Assembly (NCBI RefSeq): GCF_003201655.1
Contig: NZ_QJJU01000026.1
Location: 27,259-91,258, forward strand
Direction of reading: 5' to 3'
DNA length: 64,000 nucleotides
DNA from: Mycolicibacterium moriokaense
GTDB taxonomy: Bacteria; Actinomycetota; Actinomycetes; Mycobacteriales; Mycobacteriaceae
Made by a program: the position numbers and the translations under genes. Shown here one piece after another: positions 49,887-57,968 of the stretch; the stretch's first letter is position 1, and each line of letters begins with the position of its first letter. The notes under the pieces were generated by a model. The model searched no databases. It was not told where the DNA came from and worked only from the letters and a program-made list of their open reading frames with translations.

Positions 49887-49908
49887 TTAAGTCAAGCGAC
49901 TGATTTAA
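49887..49908. promoter_or_regulatory. Operator TTAAGTCA-N6-TGATTTAA
   Basis: 22-bp inverted repeat with 8-base arms (seven of eight pairs match), AT-rich in a GC-rich setting. It lies 26 bp upstream of the TetR GTG (49860) and 45 bp upstream of the divergent hydrolase ATG (49954), so it can serve both. No second copy was noticed in the window. Confidence 0.65.
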
Positions 49909-49953
49909 ACAGGCTCGGCGTGCACTTGCCTGCCATCGGTCAGACTGATCGTG

Positions 49954-50697
49954 ATGGTGAATTCGTGCTTTACCGACAACGGCGACGCTCGTATCCACTA
50001 CCTGGACTCTGGCGGCGACGACCGCGGCGCTCCGATCGTCTTTGTGCCAGGCATGACCGACATCGCCGACGACTACGTCGAAGTGATGCCAATTTTCGGT
50101 CGCCGGACACTCGTCGTCGAGCTCAGAGGTCACGGAAAGAGCGGCGCTCCGGTGAGCGGGTACGACCTCACGACGTTGAGCGGTGACGTTGGTGCCGTCG
50201 TCGATGCGGTGACCGACGGTCCGATTCACATGGTCACGTTCTCTCGAGGAACGTCGTACGCCGTCGCGTGGGCACTCGCGCAACCCGACCGGGTTCTTTC
50301 ACTTGCGATCGGCGACTACACCCCTGAGGAACGCGCCCTCCCGCCTGCAGTGTCCCACCGGGTGCTCACCGGCCGTTGGCGCGGATCGCCCGTTCACGAG
50401 CGCCTCAACATCGATGCCGCGAACAAAACATTCCAGGCTGCAGACGCACGATCCTTCTGGGAAGCGCTTTCCCCCTTGAAGATTCCACTGCTAGTGGTGC
50501 GGAGTGGGGACAGCGTGCTCGTCGGTGACGTCGAGTGGGCACGTTACCGGCAGCTGTTCCCGGGTGCCGAGTTGGTCGATTTTCCCGACTCCCCCCACGA
50601 CATCTTCCGCCCAGACCGCGGCCGCTACCCCCAACTTGTTCGCGAGCACATCGAGCGAGCAGAAGTCAGGGGACCTGCGCCCCGCCGCCAACAATGA
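49954..50697 (+). CDS. Alpha/beta hydrolase
   Basis: 247 aa. It has GAPIVFVPGMTD (oxyanion), VVELRGHGKSGAP, the nucleophile Ser in VTFSRGTSYA, and the catalytic His in DFPDSPHDIF. The nucleophile elbow is FSRGT, lacking the first Gly of GxSxG. It may hydrolyse an ester, lactone or C-C bond of the neighbouring pathway. The ATG at 49954 is preferred over the adjacent GTG at 49951. It is divergent from the TetR-P450 operon and converges with the SDR gene at 50830 over a hairpin. Confidence 0.82.
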   Translation: MVNSCFTDNGDARIHYLDSGGDDRGAPIVFVPGMTDIADDYVEVMPIFGRRTLVVELRGHGKSGAPVSGYDLTTLSGDVGAVVDAVTDGPIHMVTFSRGTSYAVAWALAQPDRVLSLAIGDYTPEERALPPAVSHRVLTGRWRGSPVHERLNIDAANKTFQAADARSFWEALSPLKIPLLVVRSGDSVLVGDVEWARYRQLFPGAELVDFPDSPHDIFRPDRGRYPQLVREHIERAEVRGPAPRRQQ

Positions 50698-50707
50698 AAA
50701 TCGGATC

Positions 50708-50759
50708 GAGTGTGCGGTTTCGTACACAACACGCCGGGCGTGGCGTATGAAACCGCACA
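50708..50759. terminator. Palindromic hairpin between convergent genes (related to 26691 element)
   Basis: TGTGCGGTTTC (50711-50721) pairs perfectly with GAAACCGCACA (50749-50759), and ACGCC/GGCGT pair inside. The first ~29 bases from 50708 align with the left arm of the 26691 element at about three quarters of positions, ending in ACACGCCG in both. Same setting: between two convergent genes. Either a shared terminator type or a dispersed palindromic repeat. Confidence 0.6.
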
Positions 50760-50829
50760 TTCGCTCTCGCCTTTGATTCGGCGGCCCGCCGACCAGGGCG
50801 GTTGGCCTATCTCCGCGGGGCGCAGAACG

Positions 50830-51639
50830 CTAATCCTTGGGCTTGCGGGAGATGACCTTGCCCGCAGAAGTGCCGCCGTCGATGGGCAGCACGGTGCCTG
50901 TGACGTACAGGGAGCGATCACCGGCGAAGTACAGGGCCGCTTCGGCGACATCGTCGACGGTTCCCTCACGCTTCAGTGGGCGGTCGGCGCGCATCTGCGC
51001 ACGAATCGTCTCCTCGAACTGTTCGAGCTTTTCGAGGTCCTCCCCCGCTGCCGACTTCCGGACGATCGCCGTCCGGATATTCCCTGGAGCGATGGCGTTG
51101 ACGCGAATCTCATAGTGCGCCAATTCGATTGCGGCGGACTTGGTGAACTGGATGACCGCGGCCTTCGACGCCCGATACGTCATGACACCGCCCCCGGCCT
51201 GGATACCGCCGATCGATGTCAGGTTGATGATCGATCCGCCACCGTGTTGGGACATGTGCCGGGCCGCGTCGCGGGTCCCGGCCATCACCGCCTGAACGTT
51301 GATCGCCATGACTTTGTGAAAATCTGCGAGGTCGTCGTCGAGGAACCGACGATGCATGGTGCCCGACACGCCTGCGTTGTTGACCATGACCTGTAGGCCG
51401 CCGAAGCGCTCGACGGCGGTCGACACCAGCCTGCTCACCTGCTCGATATCGGACACGTCGGCTTCGACGAATTGTGCGGCGCTGCCGATGTCGGCTGCCA
51501 GCGCCGCACCGCCATCGCGGTCGACGTCGCCGATCAGCACCTTCGCCCCCTCGGCGGCGAACCGCCGCACGATGCCTTCACCCAATCCGGAGGCGCCGCC
51601 GGTGACGACAGCGACCTTGCCCGCCAGTTCGTCCGTCAT
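50830..51639 (-). CDS. Short-chain dehydrogenase/reductase
   Basis: 269 aa. TGGASGLGEGIVRRFAAEG, NNAGVSGTMHRRF, Ser in LTSIGGIQ, catalytic YRASKAA, and YVTGTVLPIDGG. All SDR residues are present. It is the last gene of the ten-gene operon starting at 61374 and may oxidise an alcohol in the ring-degradation sequence. The ATG at 51639 shares one base with the hydrolase stop; a GTG at 51642 would overlap it by four bases. Substrate unknown. Confidence 0.88.
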   Translation of the reverse strand: MTDELAGKVAVVTGGASGLGEGIVRRFAAEGAKVLIGDVDRDGGAALAADIGSAAQFVEADVSDIEQVSRLVSTAVERFGGLQVMVNNAGVSGTMHRRFLDDDLADFHKVMAINVQAVMAGTRDAARHMSQHGGGSIINLTSIGGIQAGGGVMTYRASKAAVIQFTKSAAIELAHYEIRVNAIAPGNIRTAIVRKSAAGEDLEKLEQFEETIRAQMRADRPLKREGTVDDVAEAALYFAGDRSLYVTGTVLPIDGGTSAGKVISRKPKD

Positions 51640-52481
51640 CACGCCGACACCTTCCGTTGCACCTCGGTCAGGAAGTCCACCAACACGTGGTTGACAACCG
51701 ATGGCTGCTCAATCTGCGGGCAGTGACCCGCCTTTGGGACCACAACCGAACGGCCGCCGGGAATCTGACCCGCGATCTCTGCGGCCCACCCTGTCGGCAG
51801 GAGCTTGTCGCACTCACCTTCCACCACCAATGTCGGGACGGTGATGCGCTCGTATGGCCGAGCAATCGACGGCAATGACGGCGGCTCCAAACCCGGCCGC
51901 CGAAACCGCGCCGCCGCGAGCGTCTCCCACGCACCCGGCGCGATGCTGGACTCGTAGCGCCGTTGCACATACGCATCGTCGGCGGGGTAGGACGGATCGT
52001 GGAACAGCGCCTCAACAATTCGACGCATGCCAGAAAGCGTTGCGTCGTAGTCGTAAAGGGCGGCCGAGTGCTCGTTGCGCTGGATCTCACCCCCGCCGCA
52101 CATCGTCACCATGCTCCGCGTTGGCAAGACGGAGGACGCCGATGTGGCGTCGACGAACATGTTGACGGCGCCCATCGAGTTGCCGACAAAGTGCGCGGAC
52201 TCGACTCCCATGACTTCACAGAATCGCGCGATGTGTCTGATCCGCATGCCGCGGCCGTCATTGAAGTCGATGACCTTGGCGGAACCACCAAATCCCAACA
52301 TGTCCAGTGCGAGGACGCGAAAGTGCGTCGCCAGCGCGGCGATGTTGTTCTCCCAGCCGAGTTCGGCGCTAACGCCGAACTCTCCGCCGTGAAGCAGGAC
52401 GACCGGATCGCCCTGTCCCGCTTCGAGATAGCTGGTGACGAGGCCGTCGACCAAAACCGTGTTGCGCTGGACGTCCGTCAC
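51639..52481 (-). CDS. Alpha/beta hydrolase (second hydrolase of the mhp-like operon)
   Basis: 280 aa. PVVLLHGGEFGVSAELGWENN is the oxyanion region typical of meta-cleavage product hydrolases, the nucleophile is Ser in FVGNSMGAVN, and VVPKAGHCPQIEQP carries the His. The HGG/NSMG pattern matches C-C bond hydrolases of the MhpC/BphD group, so it may cleave a second, different ring-fission product. The GTG overlaps the FMN reductase stop (GTGA). A second hydrolase beside the one at 60511 suggests two ring cleavages. Confidence 0.87.
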   Translation of the reverse strand: MTDVQRNTVLVDGLVTSYLEAGQGDPVVLLHGGEFGVSAELGWENNIAALATHFRVLALDMLGFGGSAKVIDFNDGRGMRIRHIARFCEVMGVESAHFVGNSMGAVNMFVDATSASSVLPTRSMVTMCGGGEIQRNEHSAALYDYDATLSGMRRIVEALFHDPSYPADDAYVQRRYESSIAPGAWETLAAARFRRPGLEPPSLPSIARPYERITVPTLVVEGECDKLLPTGWAAEIAGQIPGGRSVVVPKAGHCPQIEQPSVVNHVLVDFLTEVQRKVSA

Positions 52482-53068
52482 GCCGTTTCCCAGGCGGCAC
52501 GAGCGAAGGCGAGCAGCTGGGTGGCAAGCATGTCGAGTTGACCTTGCACCGCCGTGTCGACGAGCAGGCCCCCGTCATCCCAGATCTGATCGGCTGAGTT
52601 GATCGCCACGCCAAGCGGAGTCGGCCATGCCCGGAGAGCATGCCCGATACTGCGCAGCTGCCCCAGCGTGCCGACCGCCGCCTGCCATCCGTATGCGCAG
52701 CTGATACAGCCCCACGGGGCGTTGTCGAGATAGACCCGTGGGTCTTCTCGGAGGTCTTCGATGTAATCCAGCGCGTTCTTGACCAATCCGGATATCGCGC
52801 CGTGGTAGCCGGGCGATCCGACGACGACGGCATCCGCGTCACGCAGCGCACCGACCAGCTCGAGTGCCTTCGGAGTGCGCTCCAACTCATGCGGTGCGTA
52901 CATCGGCAGATCAAGGTCTGGACCGCTGAAGAACTTTGTGCGTCCGCCCTGTTGTTCAACGGATTCCAGGCAATAACGCAGCGCGCGCTCGGTGGACGAG
53001 TTGGCCCGCAGTGTGCCGCCGAGGCCCACGACGAGCGGCGCGCCGCCCATGATTGTGCTTGCAGTCAT
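52478..53068 (-). CDS. NADPH-dependent FMN reductase
   Basis: 196 aa flavodoxin-like fold. VVGLGGTLRANSSTERALRY is the FMN phosphate-binding loop of the SsuE type, and VVVGSPGYHGAISGLVKNAL the second flavin loop. It reduces FMN with NAD(P)H for a partner oxygenase. The luciferase-like protein at 54904 in the same operon would be a natural user of the reduced flavin. The ATG at 53068 lies seven bases after the cyclase-family gene. All landmarks are intact. Confidence 0.9.
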   Translation of the reverse strand: MTASTIMGGAPLVVGLGGTLRANSSTERALRYCLESVEQQGGRTKFFSGPDLDLPMYAPHELERTPKALELVGALRDADAVVVGSPGYHGAISGLVKNALDYIEDLREDPRVYLDNAPWGCISCAYGWQAAVGTLGQLRSIGHALRAWPTPLGVAINSADQIWDDGGLLVDTAVQGQLDMLATQLLAFARAAWETA

Positions 53069-53075
53069 GTCCTAC

Positions 53076-54065
53076 CTACTTGATCGCGATGGGGTTGATG
53101 GGTGAGCCAACCGCGCCGGTGACCCGCAACGGTGGTGCGACGAGCTGGAATTCGTATACCCCGTCGGCGGCGCAGTCTGCGGCCAGCGCGGTGAGATCCC
53201 AGTACTCGCCGAGCATCAGGCCCATGTCGCGCAGGCACAACATGTGCATGGGTAGGAACGCGCCGTCGATGCCGGACACCGGGTTCTCGACCATCAGGTT
53301 GTCGGCGGCGACGGCAGCCACCTCGTGGTCGTGCAGCCATGACGCGCACGTCCAGTCCAGGCCCGCACCGGGCTCGCCGCCGTCGCCGGTCTCCAAAAAC
53401 CTTGCCCACCAACCGGTTCGGACCAACACAATGTCACCCCGCCGCACGGTGACTCCCTGCGCCTTGGCGGCCGCGTCGAGTTCGTCGGGAGTGATCGGGT
53501 TACCCATCTCGCAATAGGTGTCGACACCCCGCAGCCGGACGATGTCGAGCAGCACACCGCGCGATGTGATGCCCTTGCTGTCGACCTTGTCGATCCCGCA
53601 GTAGAAGGCGCCCGCGCTGGTCACGGAATCCGCCGGGAAGCCGTTGTAGAGGTAGTCCTCGTAGTAGACGTGCGAGAGCGCGTCCCACTGCGTGGCGGCC
53701 TGCAACGGCATGATGATGATGTCGTCGTTGAACCGCATCGGGTTGCCCTCGAAGTATCCGGCCAACTGCGCGGCGGCCGGGTTCTGTAACCACTTCGGCC
53801 CGTACTCGAGCAGGGTCGCCGCATCGCCACCATCGATGGTCATCACGTGCAGTGGGTTCTGCCGGAAGTGGAACGCACCCTGCGGTCCCGACGAACCGAA
53901 GTCCACCCCAAGCGGAAACACCTTGCCATGCTTGACGAGGCCGGCCGCCTCGGCGACGTTCTCCGGCGTGATGAAGTTCAGCGTCCCGAGCTCGTCGGCC
54001 TCGCCCCAGCGACCCCAATTTCGAACGTTGTCGGCGACGCGGCGAAAGTCGCTCATGCTGGCCAT
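53076..54065 (-). CDS. Cyclase/kynurenine-formamidase-family hydrolase
   Basis: 329 aa of the PF04199-type cyclase family. The usual metal motif HxGTHxDxxxH appears here as AATQWDALSHVYY, with Asp and the last His kept, a variant common in the larger members. Other parts are RRGDIVLVRTGWWARF and MHMLCLRDMGLMLGEYWDL. It probably hydrolyses an amide, lactone or 1,3-diketone; in ring-degradation operons ring opening is a reasonable guess. The ATG at 54065 follows GGAGGGG; the frame to 54122 overlaps the SDR gene. Confidence 0.87.
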   Translation of the reverse strand: MASMSDFRRVADNVRNWGRWGEADELGTLNFITPENVAEAAGLVKHGKVFPLGVDFGSSGPQGAFHFRQNPLHVMTIDGGDAATLLEYGPKWLQNPAAAQLAGYFEGNPMRFNDDIIIMPLQAATQWDALSHVYYEDYLYNGFPADSVTSAGAFYCGIDKVDSKGITSRGVLLDIVRLRGVDTYCEMGNPITPDELDAAAKAQGVTVRRGDIVLVRTGWWARFLETGDGGEPGAGLDWTCASWLHDHEVAAVAADNLMVENPVSGIDGAFLPMHMLCLRDMGLMLGEYWDLTALAADCAADGVYEFQLVAPPLRVTGAVGSPINPIAIK

Positions 54066-54081
54066 TACTCGCCCCTCCGGT

Positions 54082-54900
54082 TCATCGTCGCGGCACCGAT
54101 CCCGCGAGGTCCGTCTCACCAATCGTGCCGCCGTCCACCCAGATCACCTGTCCGGTGATGTAGCTGGCGGCCTTGCTGTTCAGGAAGACCAGAACACTGG
54201 CCTGTTCGTCGGGTCGAGCCGCACGGCCAAGTGGCGTCCGGAACGAGTCCAGGAACTCCTGTCCGTAGGCGGACCGAAGCTGATCGAGGATCGGCGTATC
54301 GGTGACCCCTGGCGCGGTGCAGTTGATCCGAATTCCTTTGGCGCCCAGCGCGGCGACGTTAGCCATCCCGTAGAGGATGATCGCCTCTTTGGACAGCCGG
54401 TAGCCGCCCCCGTCGGCAACCGGCTCCGGATTGCGCTGACACCATTCAATGCCCTCGGCCATTGTCACAGTGTCCAGCAGACCCGCCGTGACGTCGGCGT
54501 TTTCCCGGTAGCCGGAAGCCGCCAGCGACGACACATTGGCGATGGACGAGCCGGGCGGCATCAGGGGAACCAGCGCCTCGGTGAACTGCCGGGTGCCCAA
54601 GAAGTTGATGGTGACCACCCGCAACGGATCGCCGATCCCCGACGAGACACCCGCAATATTGAACAGAGCGTCGATCTGGCCTCCGATCGATTCGGCGGCC
54701 TGGTCGATCGACGCCGGATCGGCGAGGTCGACCTCGTGGAACTCCTTGAGCGGCAACGCCGGCTGCCGCACGTCGAGCCCGACAATCTCGGCGCCGAGCT
54801 CGGTGAGCTGACGCGCGACGTGCTCCCCGATGCCGGACGCGCACCCGGTGACGACCACGCGTCGGCCGTCGTACCGCCACAGTTCGTCAATCTGTCCCAT
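54082..54900 (-). CDS. Short-chain dehydrogenase (3-alpha-HSD/coniferyl alcohol dehydrogenase-like)
   Basis: 272 aa. TGCASGIGEHVARQL, DLADPASIDQAAESI, FNIAGVSSGIGDPL, and catalytic YRLSKEAI, with a long insertion before it (GIEWCQRNPEPVADGGG). The insertion and the short DLxxxDVRQPA second-strand region resemble 3-alpha-hydroxysteroid/coniferyl-alcohol dehydrogenases. It ends with VIWVDGGTIGETDL. It may oxidise a ring hydroxyl before the KstD-like dehydrogenation. The ATG at 54900 lies three bases after the luciferase-like gene stop. Confidence 0.87.
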   Translation of the reverse strand: MGQIDELWRYDGRRVVVTGCASGIGEHVARQLTELGAEIVGLDVRQPALPLKEFHEVDLADPASIDQAAESIGGQIDALFNIAGVSSGIGDPLRVVTINFLGTRQFTEALVPLMPPGSSIANVSSLAASGYRENADVTAGLLDTVTMAEGIEWCQRNPEPVADGGGYRLSKEAIILYGMANVAALGAKGIRINCTAPGVTDTPILDQLRSAYGQEFLDSFRTPLGRAARPDEQASVLVFLNSKAASYITGQVIWVDGGTIGETDLAGSVPRR

Positions 54901-54903
54901 GCT

Positions 54904-56235
54904 TCATTTCCGGTCAGCGGTGGGATTCCTACTGTCCCAGCCCTCTCCCGACTTGAGTTTCGCCGCCGCCTGCTCGATGCCCGCGTTCATCTCGTCCATC
55001 GCCAGGGACACCTCGTTGGCGGTGTAGTTCTCGCGCCCCGTGGGCAGACCGCCGAACGCGTAGCTCTCGTCGAATGCGGGGGCCTTCGACGGCTGCCTGC
55101 GGGCCTCGGCCTTCTCGATGATCGGCTCCAGCCGCTTCGCTTTCTCGGCGACCGCTTTCTCGTCGCGATCGATGAACTCGGGCAGGACCTGCTTGCCCAT
55201 CAACTCGATGGATTCCATCGTCGCGTCATGGGTGCGCGGGGTGAGCAGCACGATCAGTTCGTCGACACCGCTCTCCTCGTAGCCGCGCAGGAACTCGCGC
55301 ACTGTCGCGGGACTGCCGATCGGACCTCGGCCGGGGCCGTAGACGATGGTGGGGTCCTTCTCGATCTCCTCGAGATGCCGCTTCCAGACACCGGTGCGTC
55401 CCGGCGTGTGCATGCCGGTCATGTAGTAGTGCATGATCCCGAAGGCGAAGAATCCACCACCCATCCCTAGCCGTTCAACGGCTTGCTCATCGGTAGGGGC
55501 CACCATCATCGAGAGGTCGCCGCCGATGGCGAGGATGTTGGGGTTCATCTGTGGCGTGACTGGTGCGCCGTTCTCCTCGAACTCCTTGTAATACCCGTTG
55601 ACTCGCTCCGTCAGCGGTCCGGGTCCGGTGTAGGCGAAGCTCAAGGCGCCGAGGCCTCGTTGCGCGGCCATCTGAACCGATGCCGGGCGTGTGCAGGCGA
55701 CCCACACGGGCGGGTGCGGCTTCTGCAGCGGTTTGGGAACCACATTGCGCGGCGGCATCTCGATGTGCTGGCCCTTGAAACCGGTGAACGGCTCCTCGAT
55801 CATGCAACGGATCGAGACCTCGAGCGCCTCTTCCCACATGGTCCGCTTGTCCGCGGGATCGATGCCGAATCCCCCGAGCTCGCCCACCGACGACGACTCT
55901 CCGGTGCCGAACTCGACTCGACCGTTGGAGATGAGATCGAGCGTCGAGACACGCTCGGCGACCCGGGCCGGATGGTTGACGGCGGGCGGAAGGTGCATGA
56001 TCCCGAACCCGAGCCGAATGTCCTTGGTGCGCTGGCTCGCTGCGGCGAGGAAGATCTCCGGCGCCGTTGAGTGACAATACTCCTCGAGGAAGTGATGCTC
56101 GGTCAGCCACACCGTCGAGAAGCCGGCCTTGTCGGCGGCCTCCACCTCGTCGAGGCCATCCTGGAACAGCTTGTGCTCGTCGTCGTCACTCCATGGCCGC
56201 GGCAGCGGAAATTCGTAGAACAGCGAGACCTTCAT
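54904..56235 (-). CDS. Luciferase-like (LLM) flavin-dependent monooxygenase
   Basis: 443 aa. MKVSLFYEFPLPRPW, STVWLTEHHFLEEYCHSTAP and IRLGFGIMHLPPAVNHPARVAER are typical of the bacterial luciferase superfamily, which binds reduced FMN or F420. The protein is longer than the 287-aa member at 8182 and carries a helical C-terminal extension (AEKAKRLEPIIEKAEARRQ). With an FMN reductase in the same operon, an FMNH2-dependent monooxygenation such as Baeyer-Villiger-type is plausible. The ATG overlaps the flavoprotein stop (ATGA). Confidence 0.9.
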   Translation of the reverse strand: MKVSLFYEFPLPRPWSDDDEHKLFQDGLDEVEAADKAGFSTVWLTEHHFLEEYCHSTAPEIFLAAASQRTKDIRLGFGIMHLPPAVNHPARVAERVSTLDLISNGRVEFGTGESSSVGELGGFGIDPADKRTMWEEALEVSIRCMIEEPFTGFKGQHIEMPPRNVVPKPLQKPHPPVWVACTRPASVQMAAQRGLGALSFAYTGPGPLTERVNGYYKEFEENGAPVTPQMNPNILAIGGDLSMMVAPTDEQAVERLGMGGGFFAFGIMHYYMTGMHTPGRTGVWKRHLEEIEKDPTIVYGPGRGPIGSPATVREFLRGYEESGVDELIVLLTPRTHDATMESIELMGKQVLPEFIDRDEKAVAEKAKRLEPIIEKAEARRQPSKAPAFDESYAFGGLPTGRENYTANEVSLAMDEMNAGIEQAAAKLKSGEGWDSRNPTADRK

Positions 56236-57968
56236 GTAGTTACCTCCGATTGGGATCGTGAGTCGGACTGTTGATGTGCAATGTGTTTGGCGGCGATGTA
56301 GCCGAACGTCATCGCAGGGCCGATGGTGGCCCCCGCACCGGCGTAGCTGCGACCCATCACGGCCGCCGACGCGTTGCCAACGGCGTAAAGGCCTTTCACG
56401 ACGGTGTCGTCGTCGCGGAGCACGCGGGCGAATTCGTCGGTGCGCAGGCCTCCCGATGTGCCGAGGTCGCCGAGGATGATCTGAAATGCGTAGTACGGGG
56501 CCTTCCCGAGCGGATAGAGGTTGGGGTTGGGCAGGGTCGGGTCGCCGTAGTAGTTGTCGTAGGCGCTGTCGCCGCGGTCAAAGTCGTCGTCGTGGCCGTT
56601 GCGCGCCAGCTCGTTGAAGCGATCTGCGGTGGCTCGCAGGCTCTCCGCGGGCACCTCGATCTTCGCCGCGAGTTCCTCAAAACTGTTGGCCTCCTTGACG
56701 ACACCGGATTCCAGCCACGCCTTGGGTACCTTCCAGCCGGTGGGCACAGGTGCGAAAGGGACCTTCGGGATCGGGAGGTGACCCGCGACGACGTAGCGGT
56801 GAAACGACCGGATGTCGGTGATCAGCCAGCACGGGATGTGTGCGACGCCAGAGCGCTGGCCTTCGATCATCGCGTGTGCGAAGTCCATATAGGGCGCTGC
56901 CTCGTTGATGAACCGCTTGCCGTCACCGTTGACGACGAACTGCGACGGCATCATCCGCTCGTTGAGCATGAACTGCAGCCGACCGTCCGGCCAGCAGATC
57001 GCCGGAAACCACCAGGCCTCGTCGAGCAGGTCGGTTGAGCCGCCGACCTTCTCCCCCGCGCGGATGCCGTCACCCATCGCGGCGGGATTGCCGAAGCTCC
57101 AGTCCTTCTCCAGCACCGGCAGATGCTGTCGGCGCCAGGCCATGTCGTGGTCGAAGCCGCCGCTGGCCAGGATCACGCCGCGCCGCGCATGGATGCGCCG
57201 CTGCGCGCCATCCTGCTCGACGACGGCACCCGTCACCGTCCCGTCCTCATCGGTGATGAGCTCCGTCATTGGTGAGTCCAGCCACAGCGGGACGTCCTGC
57301 TGCTTGAGCGCCAACCGCATCCTGGCCGCCAGCGATTGACCGATGGCGGCCATCCGGTCGCTGAACACCCTCGCTCGGAACATCCGCCAGATCAGCTTCA
57401 CGAGGACAGCCTTGCCGCGCCAGTTCTGGCGCACCTGGTAGAAGAGCCGAAGATCTTTGGGGGCGAACCAGATTCCCTTGGGCGCCATTGCCAGCGGATG
57501 CAGCAGATTCTCTTCCTCGTCGCCCAGCTTGCGCAGATCGATCTCAGGAACGTTGATGGTGCTGCCGAGCTCGGAACCGCCGGGCAGCTCGGGGTAGTAG
57601 TCGGCGTACCCCGGCTTCCACACGAATTCGAACCACGGGCTGAGGTTTTCGAGGAACTCCATCATCGCAGGCGCGGCTTCGACGTACTGGCGCAACCGTG
57701 CGTCGCTGACGAGTCCGCCGGTGATCCGCTGCAGGTACTCGAACACCGCGTCAGGGTCGGGAACGTATCCCGCCTTCCGCTGGCTTGGGGCACCTGGCAC
57801 CCAGATGCCCCCGCCCGACAATGCGGTGGAACCGCCGAACTGCGGCGATTTCTCGACGACGAGCGTGTCGAGGCCGGACGCGTCGGCGGCCAGTGCAGCG
57901 GTCATGCCGCCGCCGCCCGACCCGACGACGAGCACGTCGACGGTGTGGTCGAATTCGTTCGTGGTCAC
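56232..57968 (-). CDS. FAD-binding dehydrogenase, 3-ketosteroid-Delta1-dehydrogenase-like
   Basis: 578 aa. The FAD-binding start is VDVLVVGSGGGGMTAALAAD with TLVVEKSPQFGGSTALSGGG. Near the C-terminus APYYAFQIILGDLGTSGG (~490-507) matches the Tyr-Gly catalytic region of 3-ketosteroid Delta1-dehydrogenases. A fumarate-reductase-type relative is the alternative, but the PYYA...GDLGTxGG combination favours KstD. It would remove two hydrogens next to a ring carbonyl. Directly upstream lies an extradiol dioxygenase, as in steroid ring degradation. The GTG at 57968 overlaps that gene's stop. Confidence 0.88.
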   Translation of the reverse strand: MTTNEFDHTVDVLVVGSGGGGMTAALAADASGLDTLVVEKSPQFGGSTALSGGGIWVPGAPSQRKAGYVPDPDAVFEYLQRITGGLVSDARLRQYVEAAPAMMEFLENLSPWFEFVWKPGYADYYPELPGGSELGSTINVPEIDLRKLGDEEENLLHPLAMAPKGIWFAPKDLRLFYQVRQNWRGKAVLVKLIWRMFRARVFSDRMAAIGQSLAARMRLALKQQDVPLWLDSPMTELITDEDGTVTGAVVEQDGAQRRIHARRGVILASGGFDHDMAWRRQHLPVLEKDWSFGNPAAMGDGIRAGEKVGGSTDLLDEAWWFPAICWPDGRLQFMLNERMMPSQFVVNGDGKRFINEAAPYMDFAHAMIEGQRSGVAHIPCWLITDIRSFHRYVVAGHLPIPKVPFAPVPTGWKVPKAWLESGVVKEANSFEELAAKIEVPAESLRATADRFNELARNGHDDDFDRGDSAYDNYYGDPTLPNPNLYPLGKAPYYAFQIILGDLGTSGGLRTDEFARVLRDDDTVVKGLYAVGNASAAVMGRSYAGAGATIGPAMTFGYIAAKHIAHQQSDSRSQSEVTT

